Program-made: the position numbers and the translations under genes | Notes under the pieces: model-generated | What the model saw: the letters and a program-made list of their open reading frames with translations, nothing else | Database searches by the model: none | What the model was told of the DNA's origin: nothing | Part shown: positions 16,550 through 25,732 of the stretch, one piece after another | Numbering within the stretch: the stretch's first letter is position 1 | Layout: every line of letters begins with the position of its first letter | Source: Campylobacteraceae bacterium | GTDB lineage: Bacteria > Campylobacterota > Campylobacteria > Campylobacterales > Sulfurospirillaceae | Direction of reading: 5' to 3' | Length of the DNA stretch: 48,027 bases | Assembly: GCA_026988975.1 (NCBI GenBank) | Contig: JALSKH010000151.1 | Location: forward strand, 1-48,027

Positions 16550-17732
16550 CTACTCTGATCATAGAATTTTTCTTATGATTTAGTTTTACTATATCATTTA
16601 CAGCAACCTTAAATCGCTTGGATATTCTGCTGATAGTATCACCTTTTTTAATTACATAACTTATAACAGCGGGTTTCAATACTGGTATAATGAGCGATTG
16701 CCTCAACCTTAATCTATTTGATTTTAGATGATTAAAATCTTTTATAACTCTGTAGTTGATTCCATATTTTTTACTGATTCTATACAAAGAGTCACCTCTT
16801 TTGACAGAATATATGTAGAATCTTCCCCTTGTTTTAGACGGATTAAAATTCTGTTTAAAAAGTGCTAATTTATTATAGGGTATATAAACTGTATACTTGC
16901 CTCTCTTTGGCGGTACAAAATAGTATCTCAATTGAGGATTATAATATTTCAATTTTTTAAGCGACAATCCTATGCTTGAAGCTATACTACCGAGAGCTGT
17001 TCCTTCTTTTACTTTTACTTTTGAAAATGTCTCCGCCAGTCCTTGATTGAGAAGATAATCAGAATTATTTTCCAGTATAAAATCCGAACTATTTGCCATG
17101 CTTTGCATCATAATTATTTTTCTTATATATAGTCTAGTTTCTCTAGGGAGATATCTTTTTCTAGGAGTTAATAATACTAACAAATCATCAGTTTTAGCTC
17201 TCTTTATAGCCCTCTTTACTCTTCCTTCACCACAGTTATAAGCTAATGCGGCCAGGTACCATTTTCCAAATATGCCATGTAGGTATTTTAGGTATTTTAT
17301 AGCTGCTAGAGTAGATTTTATCGGATCTCTTCTCTCGTCAATATATCTATTTATCTTTAATCCAAATTTCTTTGCAGTATAGGGCATAAACTGCCACATT
17401 CCTGATGCTCTTGCTTTTGAGTATGCATTTGGGGTAAAATTAGACTCTGCCATTGCCATATATAAAAAAGCTTCTGGAATCCCTGACTCATTTATCATTT
17501 TCTTGAGATATGGAACAAATCTATTACCATCTTCGAGAACTTTTAAAAAATGTTTAGTTCTATATCTATCAATACCCTCTTTCATGGCAATAAATTTTTC
17601 ATCTTTTAAAAAACTCGAATCTATATCAAAACTTTTCAGAACTAAAGCTTGCTCTTCGTAATTGTTTTGTGTAATCAAAAATGCATAACTACTTTGAAAA
17701 AATAGTATAAAAATAAATATATATTTTAGCAT
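16518..17732 (-). CDS. mltD: Membrane-bound lytic transglycosylase D-like protein with LysM repeats
   Basis: A 404-aa exported protein with signal peptide 'MLKYIFIFILFFQSSYA'. The SLT catalytic domain (about 80-200) has 'FLYMAMAESNFTPNAYSKA' (catalytic Glu96), 'SGMWQFMPYTAKKFG' and 'ALAYNCGEGRVKRAI'. Two clear C-terminal LysM domains (about 302-345 and 353-402: 'YSVKRGDSLYRISKKYGI' and 'YVIKKGDTISRISKRFKV') bind peptidoglycan. No lipobox is visible, so it may be periplasmic rather than lipid-anchored. Preceded by a 34-base gap after tatD. Confidence 0.93.
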   Translation of the reverse strand: MLKYIFIFILFFQSSYAFLITQNNYEEQALVLKSFDIDSSFLKDEKFIAMKEGIDRYRTKHFLKVLEDGNRFVPYLKKMINESGIPEAFLYMAMAESNFTPNAYSKARASGMWQFMPYTAKKFGLKINRYIDERRDPIKSTLAAIKYLKYLHGIFGKWYLAALAYNCGEGRVKRAIKRAKTDDLLVLLTPRKRYLPRETRLYIRKIIMMQSMANSSDFILENNSDYLLNQGLAETFSKVKVKEGTALGSIASSIGLSLKKLKYYNPQLRYYFVPPKRGKYTVYIPYNKLALFKQNFNPSKTRGRFYIYSVKRGDSLYRISKKYGINYRVIKDFNHLKSNRLRLRQSLIIPVLKPAVISYVIKKGDTISRISKRFKVAVNDIVKLNHKKNSMIRVGEKIVIPSAN

Positions 17733-17766
17733 TAAGCTCCCTTTTACAGTATGAGACTCATTTTAT

Positions 17767-18555
17767 CTAATTTACGCTTTTTAAAGCATTAAACAGAGTT
17801 TTTGCATTAAGAGTGGTAAAATTTTCAACCTCTTCTATGCTTAAATTTAAAATTTCTGCCATCTTTTTAGCTACAAAAGTTGTATAGTATGGCTCATTTC
17901 TTTCGCCTCTATGAGGATGCGGGGTAAGATATGGTGAATCTGTCTCTAAAATTATCCTCTTTTTTGGAATATCTGGTAAAATTTCAACTAGTTTTTTTGC
18001 ATTTTTAAATGTCAAAACACCACCTATTCCAAAATAAAATCCATCGCTACTCAAATCAAGCAAATGCCTTGAAGCATTATAGCAGTGCAGTACTCCGCCA
18101 ACTAAATCGGCTCTATTTTCCCTAAGAACTCTCTTACTATCCTCATTTGCATCACGAATATGCACTATCAACGGCTTTTTAACCTCTATCGCCAACTCTA
18201 TCTGCTTTGCAAAAATCTCCTGTTGGCTCTTCTTAAGTGATTCTATCTGAGATTGTGAATCAGGAAGCCTAAAATAATCAAGCCCACACTCTCCTACTGC
18301 TATGCACTTCTCATCCTTCAAATAACCTCTCAGTATCTTCTCGTCATAGCTATCTATGTTATAGGGATGCACTCCTGCTGCAAAATATACATTTTCATAC
18401 TTATGGGCAATTTCGCAAGCTCTAGGCAAATCATCTATATCAGCTCCTGGGATCAAAAATCCCTCTACTCCACCCTCTACTGCTCGCTCTATAACCTCAT
18501 CCAAATCTTCTATATATCTCTTATCGTCTAAGTGTGTATGCGTATCTATAATCAT
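17767..18555 (-). CDS. tatD: TatD family metal-dependent hydrolase/DNase
   Basis: A TIM-barrel hydrolase of 262 aa with the metal ligands in 'IIDTHTHLDDKRY' (His6, His8), 'VGECGLDYFR', 'KPLIVHIRDA' and 'ILETDSPYLTPHPHRGERNE'. TatD proteins act as 3'-5' exonucleases in DNA repair and D-aminoacyl-tRNA quality control has also been reported. The start overlaps the stop of the regulator gene upstream (ATGA). Confidence 0.95.
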   Translation of the reverse strand: MIIDTHTHLDDKRYIEDLDEVIERAVEGGVEGFLIPGADIDDLPRACEIAHKYENVYFAAGVHPYNIDSYDEKILRGYLKDEKCIAVGECGLDYFRLPDSQSQIESLKKSQQEIFAKQIELAIEVKKPLIVHIRDANEDSKRVLRENRADLVGGVLHCYNASRHLLDLSSDGFYFGIGGVLTFKNAKKLVEILPDIPKKRIILETDSPYLTPHPHRGERNEPYYTTFVAKKMAEILNLSIEEVENFTTLNAKTLFNALKSVN

Positions 18556-19790
18556 TCTATCTCCACCCTATTTCTACCACCATTTTTGGCTCTATAAAGT
18601 GCGCTGTCTGCTCTTTTTATCAACTCCTCTATATCTGAGCCATCACTAAAACTAACGCCGATAGAGACTGTAAATTTTATAGTTTTGCCATTTGTATTTA
18701 TGGTATGATCGGCTATTGTCTTTCTTATCTTCGCAAAAAACCCTATGGCTCTTTTCTTATCTATATCTCTTAAAGCGATACAAAACTCCTCTCCACCAAA
18801 TCTGGAGACTATATCTGCACCTTTTGTGTTTCTTTTTAAGATATTTGCCAATGCAATTATGACCATATCTCCAATATCGTGTCCATATTTGTCATTTACT
18901 TTTTTAAAGTGGTCTATATCTAGCATAGCTATTGCAAATGGGATTTTTTGCTGATAAAAACTTTTAATTTCACTGAAGAAGTATCTTCTATTGTAAGCTT
19001 TTGTTAAAAAATCTCTGTTTACCATACTGTTTAATTTTTCTAACTGCTCTTTTGAATCTAACATATTGTTGATTCTGCAAATCAACTCCTCCTTACTAAA
19101 AGGTTTAGATATAAAATCATTTGCACCAATTTTTAAAAATTTTGCAGATATTAAAGGGTCGTTTTTACCTGTCATTGCGATGATCACCATCTCCTCTTTG
19201 GAGTGCTCCTCTCTTATCCTTTTTGTAAGCTCTACTCCATCAATCACAGGCATATTGTAGTCAGTCAAGACTAACTCAATATCTTTATTTGTCTCCAAAT
19301 AACTAAGAGCCTCTTCGCCATGAGCCGCCACCAAAGTTTTAAACATTTGACTTTTTAGTATCTTTTTTACATCATTTCTTATAACCATTGAGTCATCCAC
19401 TAAGAGAACTTTAATGTCTCTATTTTTTGATAGCCTGTTTATGAGCGAAAAGATATAGTTCACATCTTCAATATTGCCTTTATAAACATAATCGACTATA
19501 CTTTTTTTAAGCATTTCGCTTCTGAGCTCATCATCAATACTTCCAGTAAGTACGATAACAGGCAAACCACAAGATAGTACAAAATCGACTATCTCACCAT
19601 TTGGAGCATCTGGTAGATTTAAGTCACAAAGCGTTATAAAGAAGTCATCATTCTCCTCTATAATCTCTTCTGCCTGGGCATAACTATATGCCTGAATAAC
19701 CTCAAAATCAAGATTTTTCTCCATCTTTTTTGTTATTATTTTAGACAAAGCCTTATTGTCTTCTATGATTAAAATTCTCTCTTTTAACAT
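18552..19790 (-). CDS. cbrR: Response regulator with two receiver domains and GGDEF domain (CbrR-like)
   Basis: A 412-aa cytoplasmic regulator. The first receiver domain spans about residues 4-120 (Asp56 in 'LCDLNLP'). The second spans about 126-245 (phospho-acceptor Asp177 in 'VLTDYNMP', and Lys229 in 'SKPF'). A GGDEF domain (about 255-412) has GGEEF at 332-336, predicting diguanylate cyclase activity. The I-site position reads KGAD rather than RxxD, so product inhibition may be absent. Architecture, length and the recN/tatD neighbours match C. jejuni CbrR (Cj0643), a bile-resistance regulator, as I remember it. No sensor kinase is encoded nearby. Confidence 0.9.
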   Translation of the reverse strand: MLKERILIIEDNKALSKIITKKMEKNLDFEVIQAYSYAQAEEIIEENDDFFITLCDLNLPDAPNGEIVDFVLSCGLPVIVLTGSIDDELRSEMLKKSIVDYVYKGNIEDVNYIFSLINRLSKNRDIKVLLVDDSMVIRNDVKKILKSQMFKTLVAAHGEEALSYLETNKDIELVLTDYNMPVIDGVELTKRIREEHSKEEMVIIAMTGKNDPLISAKFLKIGANDFISKPFSKEELICRINNMLDSKEQLEKLNSMVNRDFLTKAYNRRYFFSEIKSFYQQKIPFAIAMLDIDHFKKVNDKYGHDIGDMVIIALANILKRNTKGADIVSRFGGEEFCIALRDIDKKRAIGFFAKIRKTIADHTINTNGKTIKFTVSIGVSFSDGSDIEELIKRADSALYRAKNGGRNRVEIE

Positions 19791-19791
19791 A

Positions 19792-21330
19792 CTAATTATC
19801 CCCTATATACAATAACGATTTTGCGAACTCTATCGCTTTTTCGTGTATCTCTTCCCCGCTCACCATTCTTGCTAACTCTTCAACTCTTTGCTTCTGATTT
19901 AGAAGTCTTACGCTACTTTTATCACCATCTTTTTCAACCAAAAAGTGCATATTCGCCCGAGAAGATAGTTGTGGTTGATGTGAGATAGCCAAAATTTGAT
20001 ATTTAGTAGAGAGTTTTAAAAGTACATTTGCCACACTCATCGACTCTTTACCGCTCAAATTTGAATCAATCTCATCAAGTATCAAGATACCCCCATCGCC
20101 CTGCAGATATTCACTTCTAGTTGCCAAAAATGCGAGTCGAAGTCTGTTGTACTCACCTGAGCTTATCTTTTTTACATTTACGCTTCCTAAATTTAGCTCA
20201 AACTCATCAATGCCTAGTTCATCCAACTCTTTGGTGTTCAAACGAAACTCTATGTCTTGCATATAAAGCTCTTTTAAGTATCTATTTATCTCTTCATTCA
20301 TCCTTTTAAGATTTTTCTTTCTTGTTTGCGATATTTTAGTTGAAATTTTATCTATTTTTTCTTTAAATTCAAGATATTTTTTTTCTAATTCAGATTTTTC
20401 AAACGAAATATTTTCATACTCTTGCAGATCTTTCATCTTTTGCTTTTTATACTCTATCGTCTGGGCTATACTTCCATATCTCTTCTTCAGAGACGCTATC
20501 TTTTCTATTCTCTCCAATAGTGCTTCTATGTCAACCTCTTCTAACTCATCAAGTCTATCTTGCTGTAGTTCAAATTTTCCTCGCAACTCATTCATGCAAT
20601 CATCGAAAAATGAGTTATCCTCATCCATCAGATTAAGAGCCTCTATGACGCTTGATTCGTGTTGAAAAATCTCCATAGCCTTTTGCAAAGCTGTATCTAT
20701 CTTCTCCTTTTTTGATAGACTCTTTTTTTGTAGTTGCAACTCTTCATCTTCACCAATTTTTGGATCAATTTCACTGATTTTTGCTATCTCAAACTTCGCA
20801 AACTCTTTGAGCTCCTCTATCTTTTGCTCTTTTTGAACTATATCTTTTAGCTGTTCATCTAAACTCTTAAACTCCTTGTATAGTTCATCAAACTCTTTTA
20901 GATTCTCTACATGTAGAGAATATTTTTGAGAGCTTATAGCATCAAGCAACTCTAAAAGTCGCCTGTTTTCAAATTCATCATCATCTTTTACACTAAGATA
21001 ATTGATAAGCTTTTTGGAGATCAAGTTTATATTTTTTCTTGTTATATTTTGCGAATTTATAAAATACCTGGCTGTTTTTGATTTAACCAATCTAAAAACA
21101 TTGATATCTTCACTCTCTACTCCAAACTCATCCATATTTATGGGTTTTGAGACAGTAGCTTCAACCAATGATGCAACCGCATCAACATAACCAAACAGTG
21201 ACAACAATGCTTGCATAAGTACCGATTTTCCAGCGCCGCTTGGTCCCGTAAATGCTATCAAACCCTCTTTTAGTTTCAATTCGCACTCTCCAAAAGAGAA
21301 GTGGTCTTTTAGGTAAAATCTCTCTATCAC
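19792..21330 (-). CDS. recN: DNA repair protein RecN
   Basis: An SMC-like ATPase acting early in double-strand break repair. The Walker A motif (FTGPSGAGKS), a long central coiled coil, the ABC signature 'SSGEYNRLRLAF', and Walker B 'ILILDEIDSNLSG' are all present. The frame could start at TTG 21342 (516 aa), but that codon has no Shine-Dalgarno. GTG at 21330 has GGGGA six bases upstream, gives 'MIERFYLKDHFSFGE' in line with the family, and overlaps the nadK stop by one base (TAGTG), so it is preferred (512 aa). Slightly shorter than E. coli RecN (553 aa), mainly in the coiled coil. Confidence 0.93.
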   Translation of the reverse strand: MIERFYLKDHFSFGECELKLKEGLIAFTGPSGAGKSVLMQALLSLFGYVDAVASLVEATVSKPINMDEFGVESEDINVFRLVKSKTARYFINSQNITRKNINLISKKLINYLSVKDDDEFENRRLLELLDAISSQKYSLHVENLKEFDELYKEFKSLDEQLKDIVQKEQKIEELKEFAKFEIAKISEIDPKIGEDEELQLQKKSLSKKEKIDTALQKAMEIFQHESSVIEALNLMDEDNSFFDDCMNELRGKFELQQDRLDELEEVDIEALLERIEKIASLKKRYGSIAQTIEYKKQKMKDLQEYENISFEKSELEKKYLEFKEKIDKISTKISQTRKKNLKRMNEEINRYLKELYMQDIEFRLNTKELDELGIDEFELNLGSVNVKKISSGEYNRLRLAFLATRSEYLQGDGGILILDEIDSNLSGKESMSVANVLLKLSTKYQILAISHQPQLSSRANMHFLVEKDGDKSSVRLLNQKQRVEELARMVSGEEIHEKAIEFAKSLLYIGDN

Positions 21331-22202
21331 TAATTTCCCCAATTCAGTTTTGTTCTTAATACTTCAAAATAATTTCTATCCAAAGAGTGTATAAGTTTCG
21401 CACTTTTAGCGGCAATTTTTATGACTACCTGCTCATAATCTTTCATCTTATATCTCTCTTGACCATCTACGACTATCAAGATATCATCCTCGCTTTTAAA
21501 CTCTATCTCAAAATCAACCGGCAGGACAAGTGGTCTTTGAGTGAGAGAGTGCGGACAAATGGGAGTCAATATCAAAGCCTGAGTAAGAGGATAGACAACA
21601 GGACCACCAGCTGAAATGTTATAAGCAGTCGAGCCAGTTGGAGTAGAGACTATGAGTCCGTCACCTCTATATGAATTTATCATTTGCCCATCTACAAAGG
21701 CATCTACGCGAGACATCTTTGTTATATTGTCTCTTAAAAAAACCGCGTCATTAAAAGCTACAATTTTTTGAATTTTCTCCTTTACATGTAGAGCTATCTC
21801 CAAAAGCATTCTCTCGTCAATTCTATATCTATTTTCAAACAGATTGTCTAAAAAGAGCTCTATCTCATGTGCTTTTATATCTGTCAAAAAACCCAATCTA
21901 CCAGCATAAATACCCAATATCGGTTTATTGTACTTAAAACTTCTTCGGCTAAGAGATATGAGAGTTCCATCCCCACCCAAAGAGATGAGAAAATCGCTTT
22001 TCTGGCACATCTCATCAAAAGAGATTCCACTACAATTCAAATTTTTGGCACTAGCCTCATCTACCAACAATTTGATCCCACGACTACTTAAGATACTCCT
22101 AATAGTCTCATAATAACCAGCCAAAGAGGTATCATTTGGCTTACTGATAAGTCCAGCACATCGTAAAGTACCTAGTTTCTCATTTTCGTTTGTAATTTTC
22201 AT
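21330..22202 (-). CDS. nadK: NAD kinase
   Basis: Phosphorylates NAD to NADP. The 290-aa protein has GGDGT at 76-80 ('[17 protein letters not shown]'), '[13 protein letters not shown]', and the glycine-rich '[20 protein letters not shown]' with the NAD-binding residues. The ATG is at 22202 with no obvious Shine-Dalgarno. A TATAAT lies only about six bases upstream on the minus strand (22213-22208), and a perfect inverted repeat lies at 22229-22249. nadK-recN adjacency is conserved in the phylum to my knowledge. Confidence 0.95.
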   Translation of the reverse strand: MKITNENEKLGTLRCAGLISKPNDTSLAGYYETIRSILSSRGIKLLVDEASAKNLNCSGISFDEMCQKSDFLISLGGDGTLISLSRRSFKYNKPILGIYAGRLGFLTDIKAHEIELFLDNLFENRYRIDERMLLEIALHVKEKIQKIVAFNDAVFLRDNITKMSRVDAFVDGQMINSYRGDGLIVSTPTGSTAYNISAGGPVVYPLTQALILTPICPHSLTQRPLVLPVDFEIEFKSEDDILIVVDGQERYKMKDYEQVVIKIAAKSAKLIHSLDRNYFEVLRTKLNWGN

Positions 22203-22228
22203 ACTATATTATATAATGATTTGAATTT

Positions 22229-22249
22229 ATTTACAATTTATGTGTAAAT
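22229..22249. promoter_or_regulatory. Perfect inverted repeat upstream of nadK (possible operator)
   Basis: ATTTACA, seven bases, TGTAAAT. It sits between the pglB stop (22256) and nadK (22202). AT-rich and without a T-run, so not a normal terminator. A possible operator for the nadK promoter; no factor is implied by the sequence. Confidence 0.3.
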
Positions 22250-22255
22250 TTTCAT

Positions 22256-24424
22256 TCATATTAATAATTTATATATTTTTGCGCTTGGTGTCAATATGAT
22301 GGGTTTAAATAGTTTTTTATCATAATTATCAAAAACAAAAAGCTGTATATAAAGCGAATTTAACATGTTTTGATCTAGTAGTAGAAAAGTTCGATATGAA
22401 CGCATATATATAATAGATATATCCCCTTTTTGATGCAAAAGTTGTTTTTTTCTTATAAGCTTTCCATTTTTTTCATAATATGTGACATAAAAAGATTTTG
22501 CAAGTACTTTTTGATTTCCAATTTTAAGAATTCCTTTTTTTTGATAAAATGCGATACCTGAACCCAGATACAATATATTATTTTTCTCTTTAAATCTATT
22601 TGTTTGGTAAAAAAATGGTCTTCTTATTGTGTTTCCACTCATCAAATCAATATTACTAAATCTAGCGACTGTTGGGAAGATACCCATCATTCTAAATGGA
22701 AGATAAAAATATATATCTCTTGTTTTTTTAGGTAGTTTAATTTTTGTTTTTAAATTCAAGAGAAAATCATTTGTATCGTTAAAACCATAATCTTTTGTCA
22801 TTTGTTCTATATTTGAAAAAATAGTAAAATTTTTATCTTTTATCTCCTTTTTATGACTATCTTTAAATCTAAAATTCTTCTCGGTGTACTCCACATCTAA
22901 TCTTGCCATTTTAGCAGCTTCTTGTTGTGGATTTGTCAAGATATAGCTTAGTGGAAAATCTACACTTCCACTATGTTTACCGCCATCAGCCAATGTCTTG
23001 ACATCTGTGTAGTATCTAATCGGATATCCAAAATCCCACCAAGACACAACATAATCTTCCCTTTGCGCAATATGTTTTAACTTATCCAAAACCATAACTT
23101 CTTGTTTTGAAAATACTGTAGGAACCTTATAGGCATCGATATGTTTATAGTTAGGATATAAAATTGCCAATGTAAGGATTATCATACTTGGATATCTTAT
23201 CTTTAAATTTGATATATTAGATGATAACTCTGAAATTAAAAATCCAATACCCAAAGCTAAAATAGGTACAGCATAAATTGTAAATCTTAATCCTCCTACA
23301 TATGCCAAAAATCCTAATCCAACCAAAGGTAAAGAAAGAAACATAATCCTCTTTTTAAAAAGCAAATATATATATCCTATACATGAAATAAAAAATACAA
23401 TAACGCTACCGCTAATACGATTTGCAAATGTTTCAAAAGGAATTTTCCCAGCTTCCCTCACAGTCTGCATAACTGTAAAAAAATGCAAACCTAATCCCTT
23501 ATTTGTTGCATCTACGCTTTCTCTAAATACATAACCTTTTAGTTGATTCCATATAGGCGCAAAACCGCCTGTTATGAAAAATGCTATAATCGAAACTGAC
23601 AAAATATAATATATATATTTGTCAAATTTTTTCTGCTTAAAAATATAAAAAACAACTAAAACTGAACTTAATCGCACAAGCATATATGTCTGCATCATAG
23701 CGAACATCATGATAGCTAGCAACTTATAGTTGAAGCTATTTTTTCTATCATAGATGAGTGCGTATATTAAAATTAAACCAAAAAATGCAAATTCCAATGA
23801 GTATGATTGTGGATACCACCATCTATAAACCAATATATCAAGTGCACTTAGCAATAGGTATACATCTTTTTGTGTTTGAATAGCCCACATAATTGACCAT
23901 AGCAAAAACATTGGGAGTACGATATTTAACATATCAGTATCATAATATCCTGCCATAGTACGGTTATAATAGCTCCAAGCGATGGAGGCTAATAGTGCGG
24001 CTATAAAACCTGCTTCTAAATTTTTAAATGACTTACTTATCAACACAATAGGAACAACAACTAGCGAGCTTAAAAATGCCGGCATATAAAATATAACACT
24101 CTCAAAAGAAAATGGTAATATTTTTGCAAAAAAGGCGGTCAATTGCGAAGCAGCAGTCCCAACAGGTGATAAATCGTGAAGTTGATGAAATCTATCTAGA
24201 TACTCTTTCGCATCAGGATTTACACCGCTTCCATGAAGTAGATCTCTTGCACCCTCTGCCCAAAGATAGCCATCATTTGTATTTATCATAAATTGATCAT
24301 TAAAATAAAAAGGTGCATATCCATTGAAATGATATACCCAAATCAGTCGCATCAAAACTGAAAAAGTATATGCAAAAAATATATATATTATCGTTATTTT
24401 TGTCTCAGATGGGATTGTATTCAT
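22256..24424 (-). CDS. pglB: Undecaprenyl-diphosphooligosaccharide-protein glycotransferase PglB (STT3 family)
   Basis: A bacterial oligosaccharyltransferase that moves a lipid-linked glycan onto Asn in periplasmic proteins. It has about 13 membrane segments and a C-terminal periplasmic domain. Numbering from the ATG at 24424 (722 aa), the catalytic and metal residues are Asp51 ('NTNDGYLWAEGARD'), Asp162/Asp164 ('GYYDTDML'), Glu324 ('QTVREAGK'), Arg336 ('FANRISGS', matching the Arg that reads the -2 acidic residue), and WWDFG at 462-466. 'FRMMGIFPTVA' fits the MI motif. An ATG 13 codons upstream (24463) lacks a Shine-Dalgarno, while 24424 has AGGA eight bases before it. No other pgl genes are nearby. 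Confidence 0.95.
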   Translation of the reverse strand: MNTIPSETKITIIYIFFAYTFSVLMRLIWVYHFNGYAPFYFNDQFMINTNDGYLWAEGARDLLHGSGVNPDAKEYLDRFHQLHDLSPVGTAASQLTAFFAKILPFSFESVIFYMPAFLSSLVVVPIVLISKSFKNLEAGFIAALLASIAWSYYNRTMAGYYDTDMLNIVLPMFLLWSIMWAIQTQKDVYLLLSALDILVYRWWYPQSYSLEFAFFGLILIYALIYDRKNSFNYKLLAIMMFAMMQTYMLVRLSSVLVVFYIFKQKKFDKYIYYILSVSIIAFFITGGFAPIWNQLKGYVFRESVDATNKGLGLHFFTVMQTVREAGKIPFETFANRISGSVIVFFISCIGYIYLLFKKRIMFLSLPLVGLGFLAYVGGLRFTIYAVPILALGIGFLISELSSNISNLKIRYPSMIILTLAILYPNYKHIDAYKVPTVFSKQEVMVLDKLKHIAQREDYVVSWWDFGYPIRYYTDVKTLADGGKHSGSVDFPLSYILTNPQQEAAKMARLDVEYTEKNFRFKDSHKKEIKDKNFTIFSNIEQMTKDYGFNDTNDFLLNLKTKIKLPKKTRDIYFYLPFRMMGIFPTVARFSNIDLMSGNTIRRPFFYQTNRFKEKNNILYLGSGIAFYQKKGILKIGNQKVLAKSFYVTYYEKNGKLIRKKQLLHQKGDISIIYMRSYRTFLLLDQNMLNSLYIQLFVFDNYDKKLFKPIILTPSAKIYKLLI

Positions 24425-24450
24425 ATTAAATATCCTAATTTTTATTTTTT

Positions 24451-25731
24451 CTAAAGTCTCCATTTTGGTTTTTCGACAATTCCCTTTATATCTATGATAA
24501 CCTCAGGTTTTGTAGTAATTTGATCATAATCACTGGCAGTTAAATTTTTAAATTTATCATGAGCAACTGCTACTATTATAGAATCATATTTTTTACTATT
24601 TTCAAATGGATTAGATATTATATTGTATTTGCCCAAATCATTTATATCCTCTTTTTTAACCCATGGATCGTAAACTTCCACACTGCATCCATATGTATCT
24701 AACTCATCAATTATATCTATGACTCTCGTATTCCTTAAGTCTGGGCAATTTTCTTTAAATGTTAATCCCAAAATTAATATATTTGAATTTCTTATATTTT
24801 TATCATTCAAAATCATCTGTTTTATAGTCTGTTCAGCTATAAACTTTCCCATTCCATTATTTATTTGCCTAGCACCCAAGATAAGATTTGGCTTATAACC
24901 TAACTCTTCTGCCTTAAAAGTTAAATAATATGGATCGATTCCTATGCAGTGACCTCCCACAAGACCAGGCTTTAGTTTGATGAAATTCCACTTGGTAGAG
25001 GCAGCCTCTAACACTTCATTTGTATCTATATTCATAGCATTAAATATGAGTGCTAATTCATTAATTAAAGCAATATTTACATCTCTTTGTGTGTTTTCTA
25101 TTACCTTACTGGCTTCTGCAACTTTTATGGAACTTGCCATAAAAGTACCGACTTCGATAATGCTGTTATAGAGTATATCCACCTTTGTGGCTATCTTTTT
25201 ATTGCTTCCTGAAGTAACTTTTTTGATTTTTGTTACTGTATGTTTTTTATCCCCGGGATTTATCCTCTCCGGCGAATATCCACAAAAAAAATCTACATTG
25301 TATTTGAGATTTGAAAATCTTTCTAGCTCCGGGACACAAACATCTTCAGTAACACCAGGATAAACTGTTGATTCGTAAATTACTATATCATTTTTGCTGA
25401 GTACTTTGCTTATAGTTTGAGATGATTTTATCAAAGGCATTAAGTCTGGGTTATGATTTCTATCTATGGGAGTTGGAACCGTAACTATATAGATATTGCT
25501 AGATTTTATCTCATTTAAATCTGATGTAAAATATAGTCTATCTTTGACTTCCAAGAGCTGAGAATCTTCTAATTCTAAAGTTCTATCATATCCACTGTTA
25601 AGTTCTTCTATTCTATCTTGATTTATATCAAATCCAACTACTCCAAAACCCTTCTTTGCAAAGGCATGAGCCAGGGGTAACCCTACATAGCCCAAACCCA
25701 CTATACATATCTTTTCTTCTGGTTTTTTCAT
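24451..25731 (-). CDS. UDP-sugar 6-dehydrogenase, WbpO/TviB-like
   Basis: NAD-dependent oxidation of a UDP-HexNAc (GlcNAc or GalNAc type) to the uronic acid. The 426-aa protein has an N-terminal Rossmann fold 'ICIVGLGYVGLPLAHAF', 'YESTVYPGVTED', the central 'SSIKVAEASKVIENTQRDVN', and catalytic Cys262 in 'LVGGHCIGIDPYYL'. The 'KVIENTQRDVNIAL' segment favours the WbpO/TviB subgroup over UDP-glucose dehydrogenase. It directly precedes pglB on the same strand and may supply a uronic-acid sugar for the glycan or for a surface polysaccharide. Substrate is inferred. Begins two bases after purL. Confidence 0.88.
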   Translation of the reverse strand: MKKPEEKICIVGLGYVGLPLAHAFAKKGFGVVGFDINQDRIEELNSGYDRTLELEDSQLLEVKDRLYFTSDLNEIKSSNIYIVTVPTPIDRNHNPDLMPLIKSSQTISKVLSKNDIVIYESTVYPGVTEDVCVPELERFSNLKYNVDFFCGYSPERINPGDKKHTVTKIKKVTSGSNKKIATKVDILYNSIIEVGTFMASSIKVAEASKVIENTQRDVNIALINELALIFNAMNIDTNEVLEAASTKWNFIKLKPGLVGGHCIGIDPYYLTFKAEELGYKPNLILGARQINNGMGKFIAEQTIKQMILNDKNIRNSNILILGLTFKENCPDLRNTRVIDIIDELDTYGCSVEVYDPWVKKEDINDLGKYNIISNPFENSKKYDSIIVAVAHDKFKNLTASDYDQITTKPEVIIDIKGIVEKPKWRL

Positions 25732-25732
25732 C

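Noticed and set aside
19792-21342. recN starting at TTG 21342
   Set aside because: No ribosome binding site; the GTG at 21330 has GGGGA at good spacing and gives the usual N-terminus.
22256-24463. pglB starting at ATG 24463
   Set aside because: No Shine-Dalgarno; the ATG at 24424 has AGGA eight bases upstream and gives numbering and N-terminus matching characterised PglB.
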